A DNA stretch of 46,761 bases from NCBI GenBank assembly GCA_937942145.1, contig CALDFV010000131.1, positions 1-46,761 of the forward strand, written 5' to 3'. This document shows, piece by piece, positions 8,730 to 18,133 of this stretch. Position numbers and translations under genes: made by a program. Within the stretch, counting starts at the first letter, position 1. The number at the start of each line of letters is the position of its first letter. The notes beneath the pieces were generated by a model that searched no databases, was not told the DNA's origin, and worked only from the letters and a program-made list of their open reading frames with translations. The DNA is from an uncultured Opitutaceae bacterium. Lineage in GTDB: Bacteria > Verrucomicrobiota > Verrucomicrobiia > Opitutales > Opitutaceae.

Positions 8730-10894
8730 AGTCCGTCCAAAACTTGCTTGTATTGAGCTTGGGAAGGATTCAGTTCCACCGCTTTCGACAAAGCCTCTTT
8801 AGCTCTTTCCGTTTGCCCTACTTGCATGTGGGCAACTCCTAAGTTATACCACCATCGATCTTGAACAGGATCTAGCTGCACTGCCCTTTCCATGGATTGG
8901 ATGGACCGGCTAGTGTCGCCTTTTTCTGCATACAAGAGTCCTTCACCAAACCAAATAAGTCCAAGGGATGTGTCAATTCGCTTGGCCTGGTCGATTTTCA
9001 GCAAGGCACCATCAATATCGCCTACACGGGCGAACATAATCGCCACATCGTACAGAAGATGGGCATTGTTTTTGTCAAAATCGGCTGCTTGCTGGGCAAG
9101 CTGTTTGGCCAAGGCAGCGTCACCCTGAATCACCGCTAATTCCGCTCGTCTGAGAGCGCCCGCAGGTCGGTCCGCGTTGGCCTCCGCGTATTGCTGCCAT
9201 TCTTGAAAGGCGCTTTGCGTTGGATTAAACTGGGTTGACAACGTATCTGCGGCTTGGTTGCGAACCAATCGAGATGAATCGTACAAAGCCCGTTGCAAAT
9301 CAGCTAGGCGATCATTCCGGTTTGCCATAATGCGAAGTGCTGACTCTCTTTCAATAGGCGACTTCGACTTCGCAGAGGTAAGCGCTGCCTGCAAACTCTC
9401 AGGAGTTCCTGGAGCCATCGCCCCTAGAATCCTCAAGTACGCGGATCGCCAATACACGTTCTCTTCATTCAGAAGCAAGCGATGCACATCAGTCCATGAA
9501 TCCGCCTCCCCCTCGTAATACGAATTCAAGACGTCCGCTCGATCGCGCAACGCCAACCTGCGCTCAGAATTCGGATACCAGCCTTCCACTTTGTCCCGCG
9601 CCCACTCAACAGTCTTATCGCCATGGCAAGCAGAGCAAGCATTCGGCGCATCGTAGTCGATGGTCAGCTGCGGGTCAGGAATCGTAAACCCATGGTCACG
9701 CCTCGCATCTCTTTGCATGTAAAGGCGCGTCGGCATGTGGCAAGAAACACATTGGTTCCCAACGCTGTCTAGTGGATGGTGGCTGTGCGTAACCGGGTCA
9801 ATAATCGTCGCCTCATTTAGACCCGTAGAATGGCAACGCATGCAAAGTGAATTATCTTCCACGGGTAAAATAGTCTCGTGGGAATGAGGGTTGTGGCAAT
9901 CCAGGCAGCTCACACCTTTATGGCCCATTTTGCTCAATTTAAGCGATGCGTAGACATAGTTTTCCTCGTTGGCCTTCCCGTCGACAAAGTAAGCGTTTGG
10001 CAGATCAGGAAGAACGAGGCGGAAATGGTCATCAAAACGTTCACCCGCATGAAAGTCGTTAGCCGTCAGCTCTTCCCGTCGCGCGTGGCAACTCGCGCAA
10101 TTATCCATAGCCAATTCAATATTGGGAGGAGTTTCCCTTTTCTTGTATTCTCCAGATCTTGCTGAAGCCACATGCGACTCCATATCCGCATGACATTGGA
10201 TACAGGAAATTCCCTCGATTTTCCACTCGCTCGAATATTCGTCTGCACGGATATCATAGTTCTTCTTGTAGTCCGTCATATGGCACCAGGCGCAATTGGA
10301 ATTCCAATTCATGCCCTGTTGACTCCAATGGCCCCAATCACCCTCATCTCGATGCTCGTCTCCAAAGACGTTAAACCACTGTTTCTTGTGCGGGTCCCAA
10401 GTCAGCCCCTGAATCTGAAATCGACCACCCGGAAAGGGAATGAGAAACTGGCGAATCGGAGTCTCTCCGATCACAGAGTCCACCTCGCTCGGTAACTGTG
10501 TTTCTAGTTCACTAATTTCGAAACCATTCGCTTTAGCAGCGAGCTGGTACCTCCGCTCTGCCTGATCAAACACTTCTCCTTGCGAAAACGCCTCGCTGTC
10601 CTTTTCCGAATCCAGACGGCGATGGGCTAACTGATGATGACTTCCGAGCCAATCATCATACTGGTCAGCGTGGCATTCCCGACAGGTTTCCGCAAGGTAC
10701 CAATCGTCATTACTGACAACCGATACCGAATCTCTGCCAGAGGATTCCTCGGTACTCCGTTTATCGGCTTCTTTCGAACCGGAGCTTTCGGGTCCGCAGC
10801 CAACGAACAGAACGAGAGCCGCGTTCGTGAAACAAACGGAGACAAACGCAACGTAGCCATGCTTTCGGACTGTTCTGAGTAGATTTTGTAGCAT
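8726..10894 (-). CDS. Octaheme c-type cytochrome lipoprotein with C-terminal TPRs
   Basis: A 722-aa exported electron-transfer protein. A hydrophobic leader ends in LFVGC, a plausible lipobox (Cys33). Eight CxxCH heme-binding motifs follow: CRECH, CAWCH, CIQCH, CASCH, CLDCH, CMRCH, CVSCH and CSACH, the fifth and sixth in a doubled-CxxCH arrangement with the distal NPHSHE. This resembles the cytochrome c554-like multiheme proteins. After a linker with HEAT-like helices (about residues 460-560), the last 150 residues carry TPR repeats (WWYNLGVAHMQVGQTERAKE is one of about three), suited to protein contacts. Heme insertion in the periplasm by a cytochrome c maturation system is implied. No partner reductase is adjacent, so the redox reaction is unknown. 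Confidence 0.85.
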   Translation of the reverse strand: MLQNLLRTVRKHGYVAFVSVCFTNAALVLFVGCGPESSGSKEADKRSTEESSGRDSVSVVSNDDWYLAETCRECHADQYDDWLGSHHQLAHRRLDSEKDSEAFSQGEVFDQAERRYQLAAKANGFEISELETQLPSEVDSVIGETPIRQFLIPFPGGRFQIQGLTWDPHKKQWFNVFGDEHRDEGDWGHWSQQGMNWNSNCAWCHMTDYKKNYDIRADEYSSEWKIEGISCIQCHADMESHVASARSGEYKKRETPPNIELAMDNCASCHARREELTANDFHAGERFDDHFRLVLPDLPNAYFVDGKANEENYVYASLKLSKMGHKGVSCLDCHNPHSHETILPVEDNSLCMRCHSTGLNEATIIDPVTHSHHPLDSVGNQCVSCHMPTRLYMQRDARRDHGFTIPDPQLTIDYDAPNACSACHGDKTVEWARDKVEGWYPNSERRLALRDRADVLNSYYEGEADSWTDVHRLLLNEENVYWRSAYLRILGAMAPGTPESLQAALTSAKSKSPIERESALRIMANRNDRLADLQRALYDSSRLVRNQAADTLSTQFNPTQSAFQEWQQYAEANADRPAGALRRAELAVIQGDAALAKQLAQQAADFDKNNAHLLYDVAIMFARVGDIDGALLKIDQAKRIDTSLGLIWFGEGLLYAEKGDTSRSIQSMERAVQLDPVQDRWWYNLGVAHMQVGQTERAKEALSKAVELNPSQAQYKQVLDGL

Positions 10895-11256
10895 GATTTC
10901 AGGCTTTGGGGAGAAGCACCGAATAACAGCGAAGCCAAAAGCGTTAGGAAAGCAAATTCGCCAATAAATCCATTGAAGCCTCGCTACCGCTCGCCTGCAA
11001 CAGGTCTACACTACGCTCGATTAGCATGCAGCGAAGAAACCGAGAACGAAATCGAAATTCCTCCCATTTTACACTACCTACCGAATGTCGCCTTCGAGAG
11101 TCGACCCAACTGGCTTTTCCCAACCAAATGCCTCCGACGTGAGGAACACCGGTGAAATTTGAGGTCGATAATAGTGTTGATTATTCGTACCATTTCACTG
11201 TATTTTCAGTATAGGCACTGAGAAAACTCGATTAAGTTTAAACCTCAAAAAGCACC
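10895..11256. other. Intergenic region, no gene seen
   Basis: About 360 bases between the divergent cytochrome and TonB-C-like genes. The short open frames have no recognisable protein. The half next to 11257 is AT-rich and holds a plausible promoter. I see no tRNA, repeat or clear hairpin. Confidence 0.6.
11177..11206 (+). promoter_or_regulatory. Candidate sigma-70-type promoter
   Basis: TTGATT (11177-11182) and TATTTT (11201-11206) are 18 bp apart in an AT-rich stretch, about 50 bp before the start of the downstream gene. The match to the bacterial consensus is moderate, and Verrucomicrobiota promoters are poorly defined. Confidence 0.3.
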
Positions 11257-12018
11257 ATGAAAAAAGCCACCATATCTATCCTTTTGATGATCAGCCTTCT
11301 TTTCCATGCGTTCGGGGATGACGATGACATCATGCCGTACGAACACAGTATAAGCAGCGAAGATGTTGATTTGCTCTTTAAGGTTATGCGACAGCCAAAA
11401 TTCCCAGAATCGCTTCGATCCCAGGGATTCTCCAGTGGACGCGTTCATTTATTGCTCGAGTTACACTTTGATGGCGAACTAAGGGACTGGATTGTTACCT
11501 ACGCCTCCCACCGCGACTTCGCGGAGTCAATTGAGAGAGTAATTGAGGAATGGGAATTCGGCCCTCCTAAGCGAAAAGGCAAGCCCGTCTCGCTCATAGT
11601 ACCTGTCGAAGTTAACTTTCGGGCATCTGGGGATGTAGTCAGTTTCAATGCAACCAATGGTCTGAATCACATGATGAGCAGCCAGTATGGTTATAGCTCC
11701 TTTGATACCATCAAAATCGCAGACGTAGACAATCTCGATAAATTCCCTGAGCCAGTCTATGTCGTCAGACCCAAAGTACCCAACTCTCTCATACGAAAGA
11801 GCGATGGAAGCTACGGCGTCTTCAGATTCTTTATCGATACGGAGGGACGCGTTCGGCTTCCCCATGTGGACCATGTCCGAGGAGGAAAAGTGGATGTGCG
11901 ACTCCTCGAAGCCGCACAGGACGCCTTGGAAGAATGGGAATTTGCTCCTCCTACGGTTAGGGGTAAAAGAGTTATTGTTGAGCTGAAGCAGCCTTTCCTA
12001 TTTCAGCGTACTCGATAA
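11257..12018 (+). CDS. Exported protein with two TonB C-terminal-like domains
   Basis: A 253-aa protein with a signal peptide (MKKATISILLMISLLFHAFG) and then a very acidic DDDD. Two homologous segments of about 75 residues follow. In each, a beta strand with a polar turn (LHFDGELRDW; FFIDTEGRVRLP) leads to a helix ending in the same phrase, EEWEFGPPKRKGKPV and EEWEFAPPTVRGKRV. This helix-W-x-F-x-P-P pattern is the hallmark of the TonB C-terminal domain. There is no N-terminal membrane anchor of the TonB type and no proline-rich spacer, so it is unlikely to energise a receptor on its own. It may bind an outer-membrane partner in the periplasm. No exbB or exbD is nearby. Confidence 0.7.
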   Translation: MKKATISILLMISLLFHAFGDDDDIMPYEHSISSEDVDLLFKVMRQPKFPESLRSQGFSSGRVHLLLELHFDGELRDWIVTYASHRDFAESIERVIEEWEFGPPKRKGKPVSLIVPVEVNFRASGDVVSFNATNGLNHMMSSQYGYSSFDTIKIADVDNLDKFPEPVYVVRPKVPNSLIRKSDGSYGVFRFFIDTEGRVRLPHVDHVRGGKVDVRLLEAAQDALEEWEFAPPTVRGKRVIVELKQPFLFQRTR

Positions 12019-12033
12019 CGGTTTACATGCTGG

Positions 12034-13014
12034 TCACTGATCGACTCCCATCAGTTGTTTTGAAACACTCTCGAGCCGGCTTAGGTCCAAATCGCTTCCG
12101 TCATCTGGAAACTGAAACTCTCCAAGGTACCAATCTTCAGTAAAAGAAGCGTATTCACCTGGCCCAATATCCTCTCTCGGACCAATCGGCTCAATTTCGC
12201 AAACGCTGACCTTGTCCTCTCCCCAGTTATCTACGTACCAAAGAGAGAGTGTCATCCCAACCATTTCCCAATATCTTCTATTTGGATACGTCGGATACTT
12301 TTTAATAAAGGCCAAGTCATCGGGGGTTACATATGCCAACCATCCTACGTGCGAATCAAGTCCAAGCTTGGGAAATCTGGGTGGACCTTTCAACAGGAAG
12401 AAGCCATCCCTAATTTCGATCTGCGGATCTTCCGGGAGAAATTCGATCGCCTGTTTGTCATTATACATGACGTAACTCTTTGGGTAGGCAGAGTCTTTCG
12501 AAAGAGGAACCACGCAGATCCCTCCTCCTTTACCAAAAGTTCTACTCCAGTGAGACCAATGAACTCGCTCATCGGAAATATTCCTGATCGTCTGGGTAAC
12601 ACGCAAATGCGACGAATGAGAATCCAATTTGAACTCGCGTATTAGCTGTACTCCCGTAGCGGGGTGCTCCTGGCTGACAAGAACCGCTGAATATTTTCCA
12701 GTGATCTCTCCTTCCCACTCACCTTCCCACAGTTCTTTACGTTGGGGAATGACTTTTTCCGGCCCAATGTCAAAACGGCCCGGACCCAGTTTGGCAGGGC
12801 CCAAGGCGCTTTTACTCTTCCATGAATAGCTTAAAACCCGACCGCCATAGGATGGAGCAAGCACAACCCGGGTCGTAGCGTTTTTTAGTTCAATACAGTC
12901 CTTGAAACCTTCATAGTCGATTCTTCCCGTTCCCATCGCCTCAATATTCCCGAAAATAGCGAAGAAAAAGAGCCCAAAACACAATCCATTTAGGTGTACT
13001 CCAACGTATCTCAT
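12034..13014 (-). CDS. DUF4380 domain exported protein
   Basis: A 326-aa protein with an N-terminal hydrophobic stretch (LCFGLFFFAIFG) that can act as a signal peptide. The body matches the DUF4380 family: CIELKNATTRVVLAPSYGGR near residue 40, QLIREFKLD, ISDERVHWSHWSRTFG, and GLDSHVGWLAYVTPDDLAF. DUF4380 proteins have a galactose-mutarotase-like beta-sandwich in predictions and are common in Verrucomicrobiota and Planctomycetes. The function is unknown, and a carbohydrate-related role is only inference from the fold. It converges with the TonB-C-like gene (15 nt between stops) and is divergent from the unknown gene at 13249. Confidence 0.75.
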   Translation of the reverse strand: MRYVGVHLNGLCFGLFFFAIFGNIEAMGTGRIDYEGFKDCIELKNATTRVVLAPSYGGRVLSYSWKSKSALGPAKLGPGRFDIGPEKVIPQRKELWEGEWEGEITGKYSAVLVSQEHPATGVQLIREFKLDSHSSHLRVTQTIRNISDERVHWSHWSRTFGKGGGICVVPLSKDSAYPKSYVMYNDKQAIEFLPEDPQIEIRDGFFLLKGPPRFPKLGLDSHVGWLAYVTPDDLAFIKKYPTYPNRRYWEMVGMTLSLWYVDNWGEDKVSVCEIEPIGPREDIGPGEYASFTEDWYLGEFQFPDDGSDLDLSRLESVSKQLMGVDQ

Positions 13015-13248
13015 TCAATTGGCTATGAAGCCTTATCAGAGAGAACTCAAGACATCGGAATCAAAAAGCTCGTCAGGCTTGATCTTTTCCGACTAAGCAT
13101 GAAATGCAACGCACCTGTAACTTCATGGCGGGGAAACCGTCTTTACCTATTACAGAATAAATCTATTTCTCCGTTCACAAATCAAGGTCCAACAACGGTT
13201 TGACCCGGCGTCCAACCACCATCAATTTTTCGGAAAACGTCATTTAAA

Positions 13249-14199
13249 ATGAAATCAAACAATCGTATCGACTCGAAACCCTCCCGTGCGGCAATGCGCT
13301 TTGCGATCGCCACGGCAGCCACTTTCTTCATTGCAGGCACAACATTCGCCGCAAAGACGGCCCGCGTCTTCATAGACTCTGAAGCATCTACTACCTACAA
13401 CGAGGTCAAAGAAAACGATGGCGGGGCCAAGTACGAGACTTACGTTTTCATAAAGGGAAATTTCTACGACGGTGATTTCGCCGACAAGAGTCTCAGAACC
13501 GCTAGCTTTGAAGAAGTAGCTGCGACGCTCGCGGAAAACATGAAGCAGCGCAATTACTACCCGTCATCATCTCCCAGTGAAGGCGACCTTATGATCGTCG
13601 TTCACTATGGAACGACTAGCGTAGAGCCGGATTTGGAAGAACTCTTTATGCTCGATTCGACAGATCCCTACGCACAGGGAGAGACTGGACTAGGCGGATT
13701 TTACAGCGAAGGTTCAGAGGAAGAACCTGGCTTTTCCGAAGTATACAGCGACGACTTTGTCGATTTGGCTGATCTAAGTGACTTCGGCGCCAACAACACC
13801 GCCCAGCACCAGCAGACGATGCGGAACAATCGCCTAGGCATTAGCAAGGCATTGAATCGAAAAAACATAACGTCGACCGAGGAATTCGACCTCCGAGTCG
13901 AGATGCAGGACGAGCGCTATTTCATTATTCTCATGGCGTACGACTACGAAAAATTGAGATCGGAAAACGAAAGAGAACTTCTTTGGACGACCCGCTTCAG
14001 TGTACCCTCGATTGGAACAAATTTTGAAGATGCCTACCCCGCCCTTGCGAGAGCAGCGAGTGCCTACTACGGCACCAGCTTGGAGAAATACGCCAAGACA
14101 AGCACGCATTTCGGCACTGGCACCGTCGAGATCGGCACGCTCGAAACGGTGGGTGTCGAAGAAGACGCCTCTGCAAACCAATCTTCTTCAAAAGAATAA
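13249..14199 (+). CDS. Exported acidic protein of unknown function
   Basis: A 316-aa protein I do not recognise with confidence. It has a signal peptide (hydrophobic residues about 15-34, ending AGTTFAA). The following part has AARVF-like strands, then SFEEVAATLAENMKQRNYYP and DLMIVVHYGTT. That arrangement of a strand followed by a helix ending in xxGYxP-type text is reminiscent of DUF4136-like lipoproteins, without a lipobox here. The middle (about 125-180) is rich in Asp, Glu, Ser and Gly and probably flexible. A second folded part runs from about 200 to 295. The M28 peptidase starts 28 nt downstream, so they are likely co-transcribed. A role together with that peptidase is possible but not shown. 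Confidence 0.6.
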   Translation: MKSNNRIDSKPSRAAMRFAIATAATFFIAGTTFAAKTARVFIDSEASTTYNEVKENDGGAKYETYVFIKGNFYDGDFADKSLRTASFEEVAATLAENMKQRNYYPSSSPSEGDLMIVVHYGTTSVEPDLEELFMLDSTDPYAQGETGLGGFYSEGSEEEPGFSEVYSDDFVDLADLSDFGANNTAQHQQTMRNNRLGISKALNRKNITSTEEFDLRVEMQDERYFIILMAYDYEKLRSENERELLWTTRFSVPSIGTNFEDAYPALARAASAYYGTSLEKYAKTSTHFGTGTVEIGTLETVGVEEDASANQSSSKE

Positions 14200-14227
14200 C
14201 TCAATCGATAGCTGTCCCAATTCAAAT

Positions 14228-15613
14228 ATGCCCAATTCAATATTCAAACCGGGCATTTTATGCCTAATCACCCTTTTCTTAGCGCTTTCCTCCAAGGGGA
14301 ACGAAAACACTCTGGAAATTGCCTCCGAACTCGCTCAACAAGCAGTGGAAAGCTCGCTGGCCCTGAAGATTGCCACAGACCTGACGACCGATATCGGTCC
14401 CCGTCTCTACGGCTCGGAAAGTGAAAAGCGGGCGGTGGAATGGGCGAGAGCTCGATTTGAGGAATATGGTTTCGACAATATATGGAGTGAACCATTCCCC
14501 GTTGATCGTGGCTGGGAAAGAGGGCTCGAAACGGCTTCGATTACGCATCCCGCACCTCAAAATCTTGTTATTACCGCTCTCGGCGGAAGCGTTCCCACGC
14601 CAGAAGGCGGAATCGAAGCAGAAGTAGTCGTCTTTAGAACAATCCAAGCCCTGCTCGATCAACCGGAGGGCTCCCTAGACGGCAAAATTGCGGTTGTGAC
14701 CCAGGCGATGGAGATTGGCGGATACGGAAGATTTTCTGGCCCCATTCGCCAGAACGGACCATCGGAAGCGGCTAAACGAGGGGCCATTGCCTACTTGATG
14801 CGGTCCGCTGGAACCGACAACGACCGAATGGCGCATACCGGTGTCACAAGTTACCAACCGGGAGTTCGTCGCATTCCCGCCGCTGCGCTCTCGGTTCCCG
14901 ATGCGCAGCAGATAGACCGTCTCGCGAATCGCCACAAATCGATACGCATCAAACTTTTGCTTACTCCGAAAGAGCTCGGGACAGTTACAAGCCATAACCT
15001 TATTGCTGAAATTACCGGGAGCCAAAAACCGGATGAGGTCATCTTGCTTGGCGCCCATATAGATTCGTGGGATCTCGGCACGGGAGCGATCGACGATGGC
15101 GCGGGGGTAGGCGTGGTTATGGCAGCATCTAAGCTGATTCGCGACCTGCCCAATCCTCCAAAACGAACGATTCGTGTCGTTCTGTTTGGGGCTGAGGAAA
15201 TTGGAATCTACGGAGGCAACTACTACGTCGAAAAGCACCGCGACGAACTTTCAAAACACATCATTGCCGTCGAGGCTGATGCCGGCCAAGGCCCCGTTCA
15301 CACATTCAACATTGGGATCGGAAACCCGCTCGACCCTAGCCTTTCCATCATTCGTAAAGCCCTTGAATCGCTCGGCGTAAAGGCGGGCCGAGCAAAGTCA
15401 CGGGGCGGTCCCGACATAGCGCCTATGAGCAATGTCGGTGTTCCCGTTGTCGGTTTGGACATGTTCACGGGTGACTATTTTGATCTTCATCATACCGCAA
15501 ACGATACAATCGATAAAATCGTACCCGAACGAATCAACCAAAGCGCGGCCGTTTACGTAACCTTTGCCTACCTGGCATCTGAACTGGGGGGCTACTATAG
15601 GGCAGAAAACTAG
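14228..15613 (+). CDS. Secreted M28 family zinc metallopeptidase
   Basis: A 461-aa peptidase resembling carboxypeptidase Q (PGCP) of family M28. The start at ATG 14228 gives a clean signal peptide (ILCLITLFLALSSKG); the frame stays open upstream but would overlap the preceding gene. A PA-like inserted domain (about 100-250) has the text EAAKRGAIAYLMRSAG. The two-zinc site is complete: His277 in LLGAHIDSWD, Asp289 in GAIDDGAG, catalytic Glu323 and ligand Glu324 in FGAEEIG, Asp351 in VEADAG, and a last His in FDLHHTAND. The enzyme should remove amino acids from peptides in the periplasm or outside the cell. Confidence 0.9.
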   Translation: MPNSIFKPGILCLITLFLALSSKGNENTLEIASELAQQAVESSLALKIATDLTTDIGPRLYGSESEKRAVEWARARFEEYGFDNIWSEPFPVDRGWERGLETASITHPAPQNLVITALGGSVPTPEGGIEAEVVVFRTIQALLDQPEGSLDGKIAVVTQAMEIGGYGRFSGPIRQNGPSEAAKRGAIAYLMRSAGTDNDRMAHTGVTSYQPGVRRIPAAALSVPDAQQIDRLANRHKSIRIKLLLTPKELGTVTSHNLIAEITGSQKPDEVILLGAHIDSWDLGTGAIDDGAGVGVVMAASKLIRDLPNPPKRTIRVVLFGAEEIGIYGGNYYVEKHRDELSKHIIAVEADAGQGPVHTFNIGIGNPLDPSLSIIRKALESLGVKAGRAKSRGGPDIAPMSNVGVPVVGLDMFTGDYFDLHHTANDTIDKIVPERINQSAAVYVTFAYLASELGGYYRAEN

Positions 15614-15681
15614 TGCCTATCTTTTCTGTCTACCGGCAGCGAAAGCGACTATCGCGAAGGAACGACCTACCGCAGATCTGA

Positions 15682-16599
15682 TCAATTCGACGGATCGACT
15701 ATTCCTTTGTCTCTGAGAAAACTCTTTTTGTTCTGCCAATCCGGGGCAACCTTCACCGATAGTTTCAGGTCAACGAACTTGCCAAGATCGACTCTTAGTT
15801 TCTCCCTCGCACTCTTAATGACGCGGTTCACCATTTGTCCTTTCTCCCCTATGACAATCGCCTTCTGACTATCCCGCTCGACATAAATAGTCGCAGCGAT
15901 CTTGATCTTCTTTTCATTCTCCGCCCAATCGTCGATTTTCACGACCATCTCCTGAGGCAATTCCTGGCGCATCAACTCATTTGCCGCCTCGCGAATGACT
16001 TCTTCCGATATTTCGCGCTCGATCACATCTGTCAACTGGTCATCCGGAAACAGGAAGGGCCCCTCTGGAAGCGTTTGGCGAAAATGATCCAGAAGAGAAT
16101 CAATCCCCTCACCTGTCATAGCAGAAATCCTGAATACAGATACATCACCCATGATCGCTTGAAAGCTTTCTGCGATCGATACGGCCTGAACTTCACTAGC
16201 TGTATCCATTTTATTGATGACCAGGACGACTGGCTTTTCAGCCCCACGAACAAGTTCAGCGACCCGTCGATCCTCATCGCCAAACTCGCGAGTGGCATCG
16301 CATAGGCACAAAATAGCATCGCCGCCGTTTACTTCGCCGATGACTGTATTTGCCATCGCTTCATGCATGCGGTTTTTAGCGGAATGAACCCCTGGGGTAT
16401 CAGAAAAGATGATTTGGGATTCCTTGTCGCTCAAGATTCCCAACCACCTTTTTCGAGTCGTATTCGGACGGGTAGACACCGCAGTCAAATGGTAGCCGAG
16501 AGCTTTGTTAATAAATGTGGATTTTCCTACGTTTGGCCGTCCCACAATTGTGACAAACCCAACTCGACCTCTACCAAATTCTATACAATCTTCTTCCAC
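15682..16599 (-). CDS. era: GTPase Era
   Basis: An essential-type GTPase that binds the 3' end of 16S rRNA and assists 30S ribosome assembly. The G1 loop GRPNVGKST is at about residues 21-29, G2 is in STRPNTTRKRW, G3 is DTPG, G4 is NKMD and G5 is SAMTG. The C-terminal KH domain has the RNA-binding loop IVIGEKGQMVNRV, then LGKFVDLKLSVKVAPDW. Length 305 aa is normal. The start appears to be GTG (16597-16599), a few residues before the G domain. It is a single-gene unit here, without the rnc or recO neighbours often found in other phyla. Confidence 0.95.
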   Translation of the reverse strand: MEEDCIEFGRGRVGFVTIVGRPNVGKSTFINKALGYHLTAVSTRPNTTRKRWLGILSDKESQIIFSDTPGVHSAKNRMHEAMANTVIGEVNGGDAILCLCDATREFGDEDRRVAELVRGAEKPVVLVINKMDTASEVQAVSIAESFQAIMGDVSVFRISAMTGEGIDSLLDHFRQTLPEGPFLFPDDQLTDVIEREISEEVIREAANELMRQELPQEMVVKIDDWAENEKKIKIAATIYVERDSQKAIVIGEKGQMVNRVIKSAREKLRVDLGKFVDLKLSVKVAPDWQNKKSFLRDKGIVDPSN

Positions 16600-16796
16600 T
16601 TTGAATTTCCCCTACCAACGCGTTAGAACCTTCCCTTGGCAAGTCTATATCTGCGTCGCCTCACGGCAAGAACGAGAACGCTCAGTAGCAGAACTTATTG
16701 ACCCTTGGGGGATTGATCTCGAACCGTTGGATTAAAGCGCGGAACAAACGCTTCAAAAGCCTAAAGAAATACTCAAATCGAGCCGATTCCTAATCT

Positions 16797-17177
16797 ATGC
16801 AACCAAAAGATAAGCGACGTTTACTCCGAAAATGGGAAAAGCAACGCTTGGCGCTCCAGTCCAAGATCGAAGCTGTTCTTGCTGAAAAGCACCCCAACGA
16901 TCCAGCCATACAACGATTTACGATAGACTGGGATAATGCGGGAATTAATCTTTACAGTTCAGGTTGCGAATCCGCGCCACCCCACAAAAAAAAGAAGCTA
17001 ATCGATGAGGCCGCCAAAATGTGCCAGCCAGAGATCACCGAATTGGCCGTACTTGTGGATCGCTCAATTAAGGAGCAGGAAGCGCTGTACCAGAGTCTAC
17101 TACGCAAAGCGCCCTCTCCCAAATGGCCAGAATGTTTCATCGAAGCCAATCGCTCGCTCGCTGGAATGCGTAACTGA
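16797..17177 (+). CDS. Small hypothetical protein, probably helical
   Basis: A 126-aa soluble protein I do not recognise. It is rich in Lys, Glu and Ala; the first 30 residues are very basic (KDKRRLLRKWEKQR) and probably helical. A Cys-containing turn (SSGCESAPPHKKKK) is followed by two further likely helices. There is no signal peptide or membrane segment. An ATG start and a length above chance in a gap between era and a TPR gene support it as a real gene, but I see no catalytic motif. It could be co-transcribed with the TPR gene 94 nt downstream. Confidence 0.5.
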   Translation: MQPKDKRRLLRKWEKQRLALQSKIEAVLAEKHPNDPAIQRFTIDWDNAGINLYSSGCESAPPHKKKKLIDEAAKMCQPEITELAVLVDRSIKEQEALYQSLLRKAPSPKWPECFIEANRSLAGMRN

Positions 17178-17271
17178 AATCCGGTCCTTCACATCGCCAA
17201 TCCCCTTCAATACTTCATTTGTAATTTCTAACACTTGAAGTCTTTCTCTCCAGGTGCCAGATTTTCCCGGC

Positions 17272-17988
17272 ATGGGTCGGTGGGTTGAAACTCGGAAAGT
17301 ACTGAGCGTTACTAGCGCGCTCCTAATGGCATTTGGCTTGCCTGAAGTTGGAGCGGATTCAATCACCGAGCTTCGAACCACTGTCGCAACCCTCACTAGG
17401 CAAATTGATGAGAATCCAGATTCCGCGAGTGCCTACCAGTCGCGTGGCGTCGCGTATTTTGAACTTGGAGAGTTCGAAAAGTCGATTTCCGATTTCGATC
17501 GATTTATTCAGCTCTACCCGAACCAGGAGCCGCATCACTGGCAAAGAGGCATTGCCTACTACTACGCCCACGAATACGAAAAAGGTGTCCAGCAATTCGA
17601 GCTCCACAAGTCCGTCAACCCGAATGATGTCGAAAACGCGGTCTGGCATTTCCTCTGCAAGACAAAGTTAGAAAGCGTCCAAGCAGCACGGGATTCGCTC
17701 ATTCCCATCAAATTCGATTCGCGAATACCTATGGTCCAGGTTTGGGAGCTATTCTCTGGCATCGGAAGTCCCGAGAAAGTCCTCCTCGCGGCTGGCCCAA
17801 TAGACACCGGTTCTGGAATCTCCCGCCAAAGACATTGCTATGCCCATCTCTATATTGGGCTTTACCACGAGGCATTGGGTCAAACGGAATTAGTAAAAAA
17901 GCACATATCTATCGCCGCTAATGAATTTTCGATGCCCAACTATATGGGAATGGTTGCAAGAGTCCATAATCGACTCATCAATCACTAA
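17272..17988 (+). CDS. Exported TPR-repeat protein
   Basis: About 238 aa. A hydrophobic leader (VLSVTSALLMAFGLPEVGA) is followed by TPR repeats: SASAYQSRGVAYFELGEFEK with FDRFIQLYPN, then PHHWQRGIAYYYAHEYEKG, then a degenerate third unit. A later helix pair, YAHLYIGLYHEALGQ, resembles another TPR. TPRs mediate protein contacts, and the arrangement is similar to NlpI-type envelope proteins. I chose the ATG at 17272; a GTG at 17254 in frame is an alternative, and neither has a clear ribosome site. The RND operon begins 218 nt downstream, probably with its own promoter. Confidence 0.7.
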   Translation: MGRWVETRKVLSVTSALLMAFGLPEVGADSITELRTTVATLTRQIDENPDSASAYQSRGVAYFELGEFEKSISDFDRFIQLYPNQEPHHWQRGIAYYYAHEYEKGVQQFELHKSVNPNDVENAVWHFLCKTKLESVQAARDSLIPIKFDSRIPMVQVWELFSGIGSPEKVLLAAGPIDTGSGISRQRHCYAHLYIGLYHEALGQTELVKKHISIAANEFSMPNYMGMVARVHNRLINH

Positions 17989-18133
17989 TCCGATCATCGC
18001 TAAAGTGCATGAAGTCCGATCAAAGTCTTATGAAAGGAGAGCATCTTCATTCACTCTCTCGCAGAGAATGTGTTCAATGACTGAGAGCAGTCGATCCCTA
18101 CTGGTAAGTAATGAAGATAATCGCAACCTTTGG

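Noticed and set aside
14000-14227. A longer N-terminus for the M28 peptidase
   Set aside because: It overlaps the upstream gene in another frame and would hide a clear signal peptide.
15835-16305. Open frame of 156 codons opposite era
   Set aside because: Antisense to the conserved GTPase and without protein-like features.
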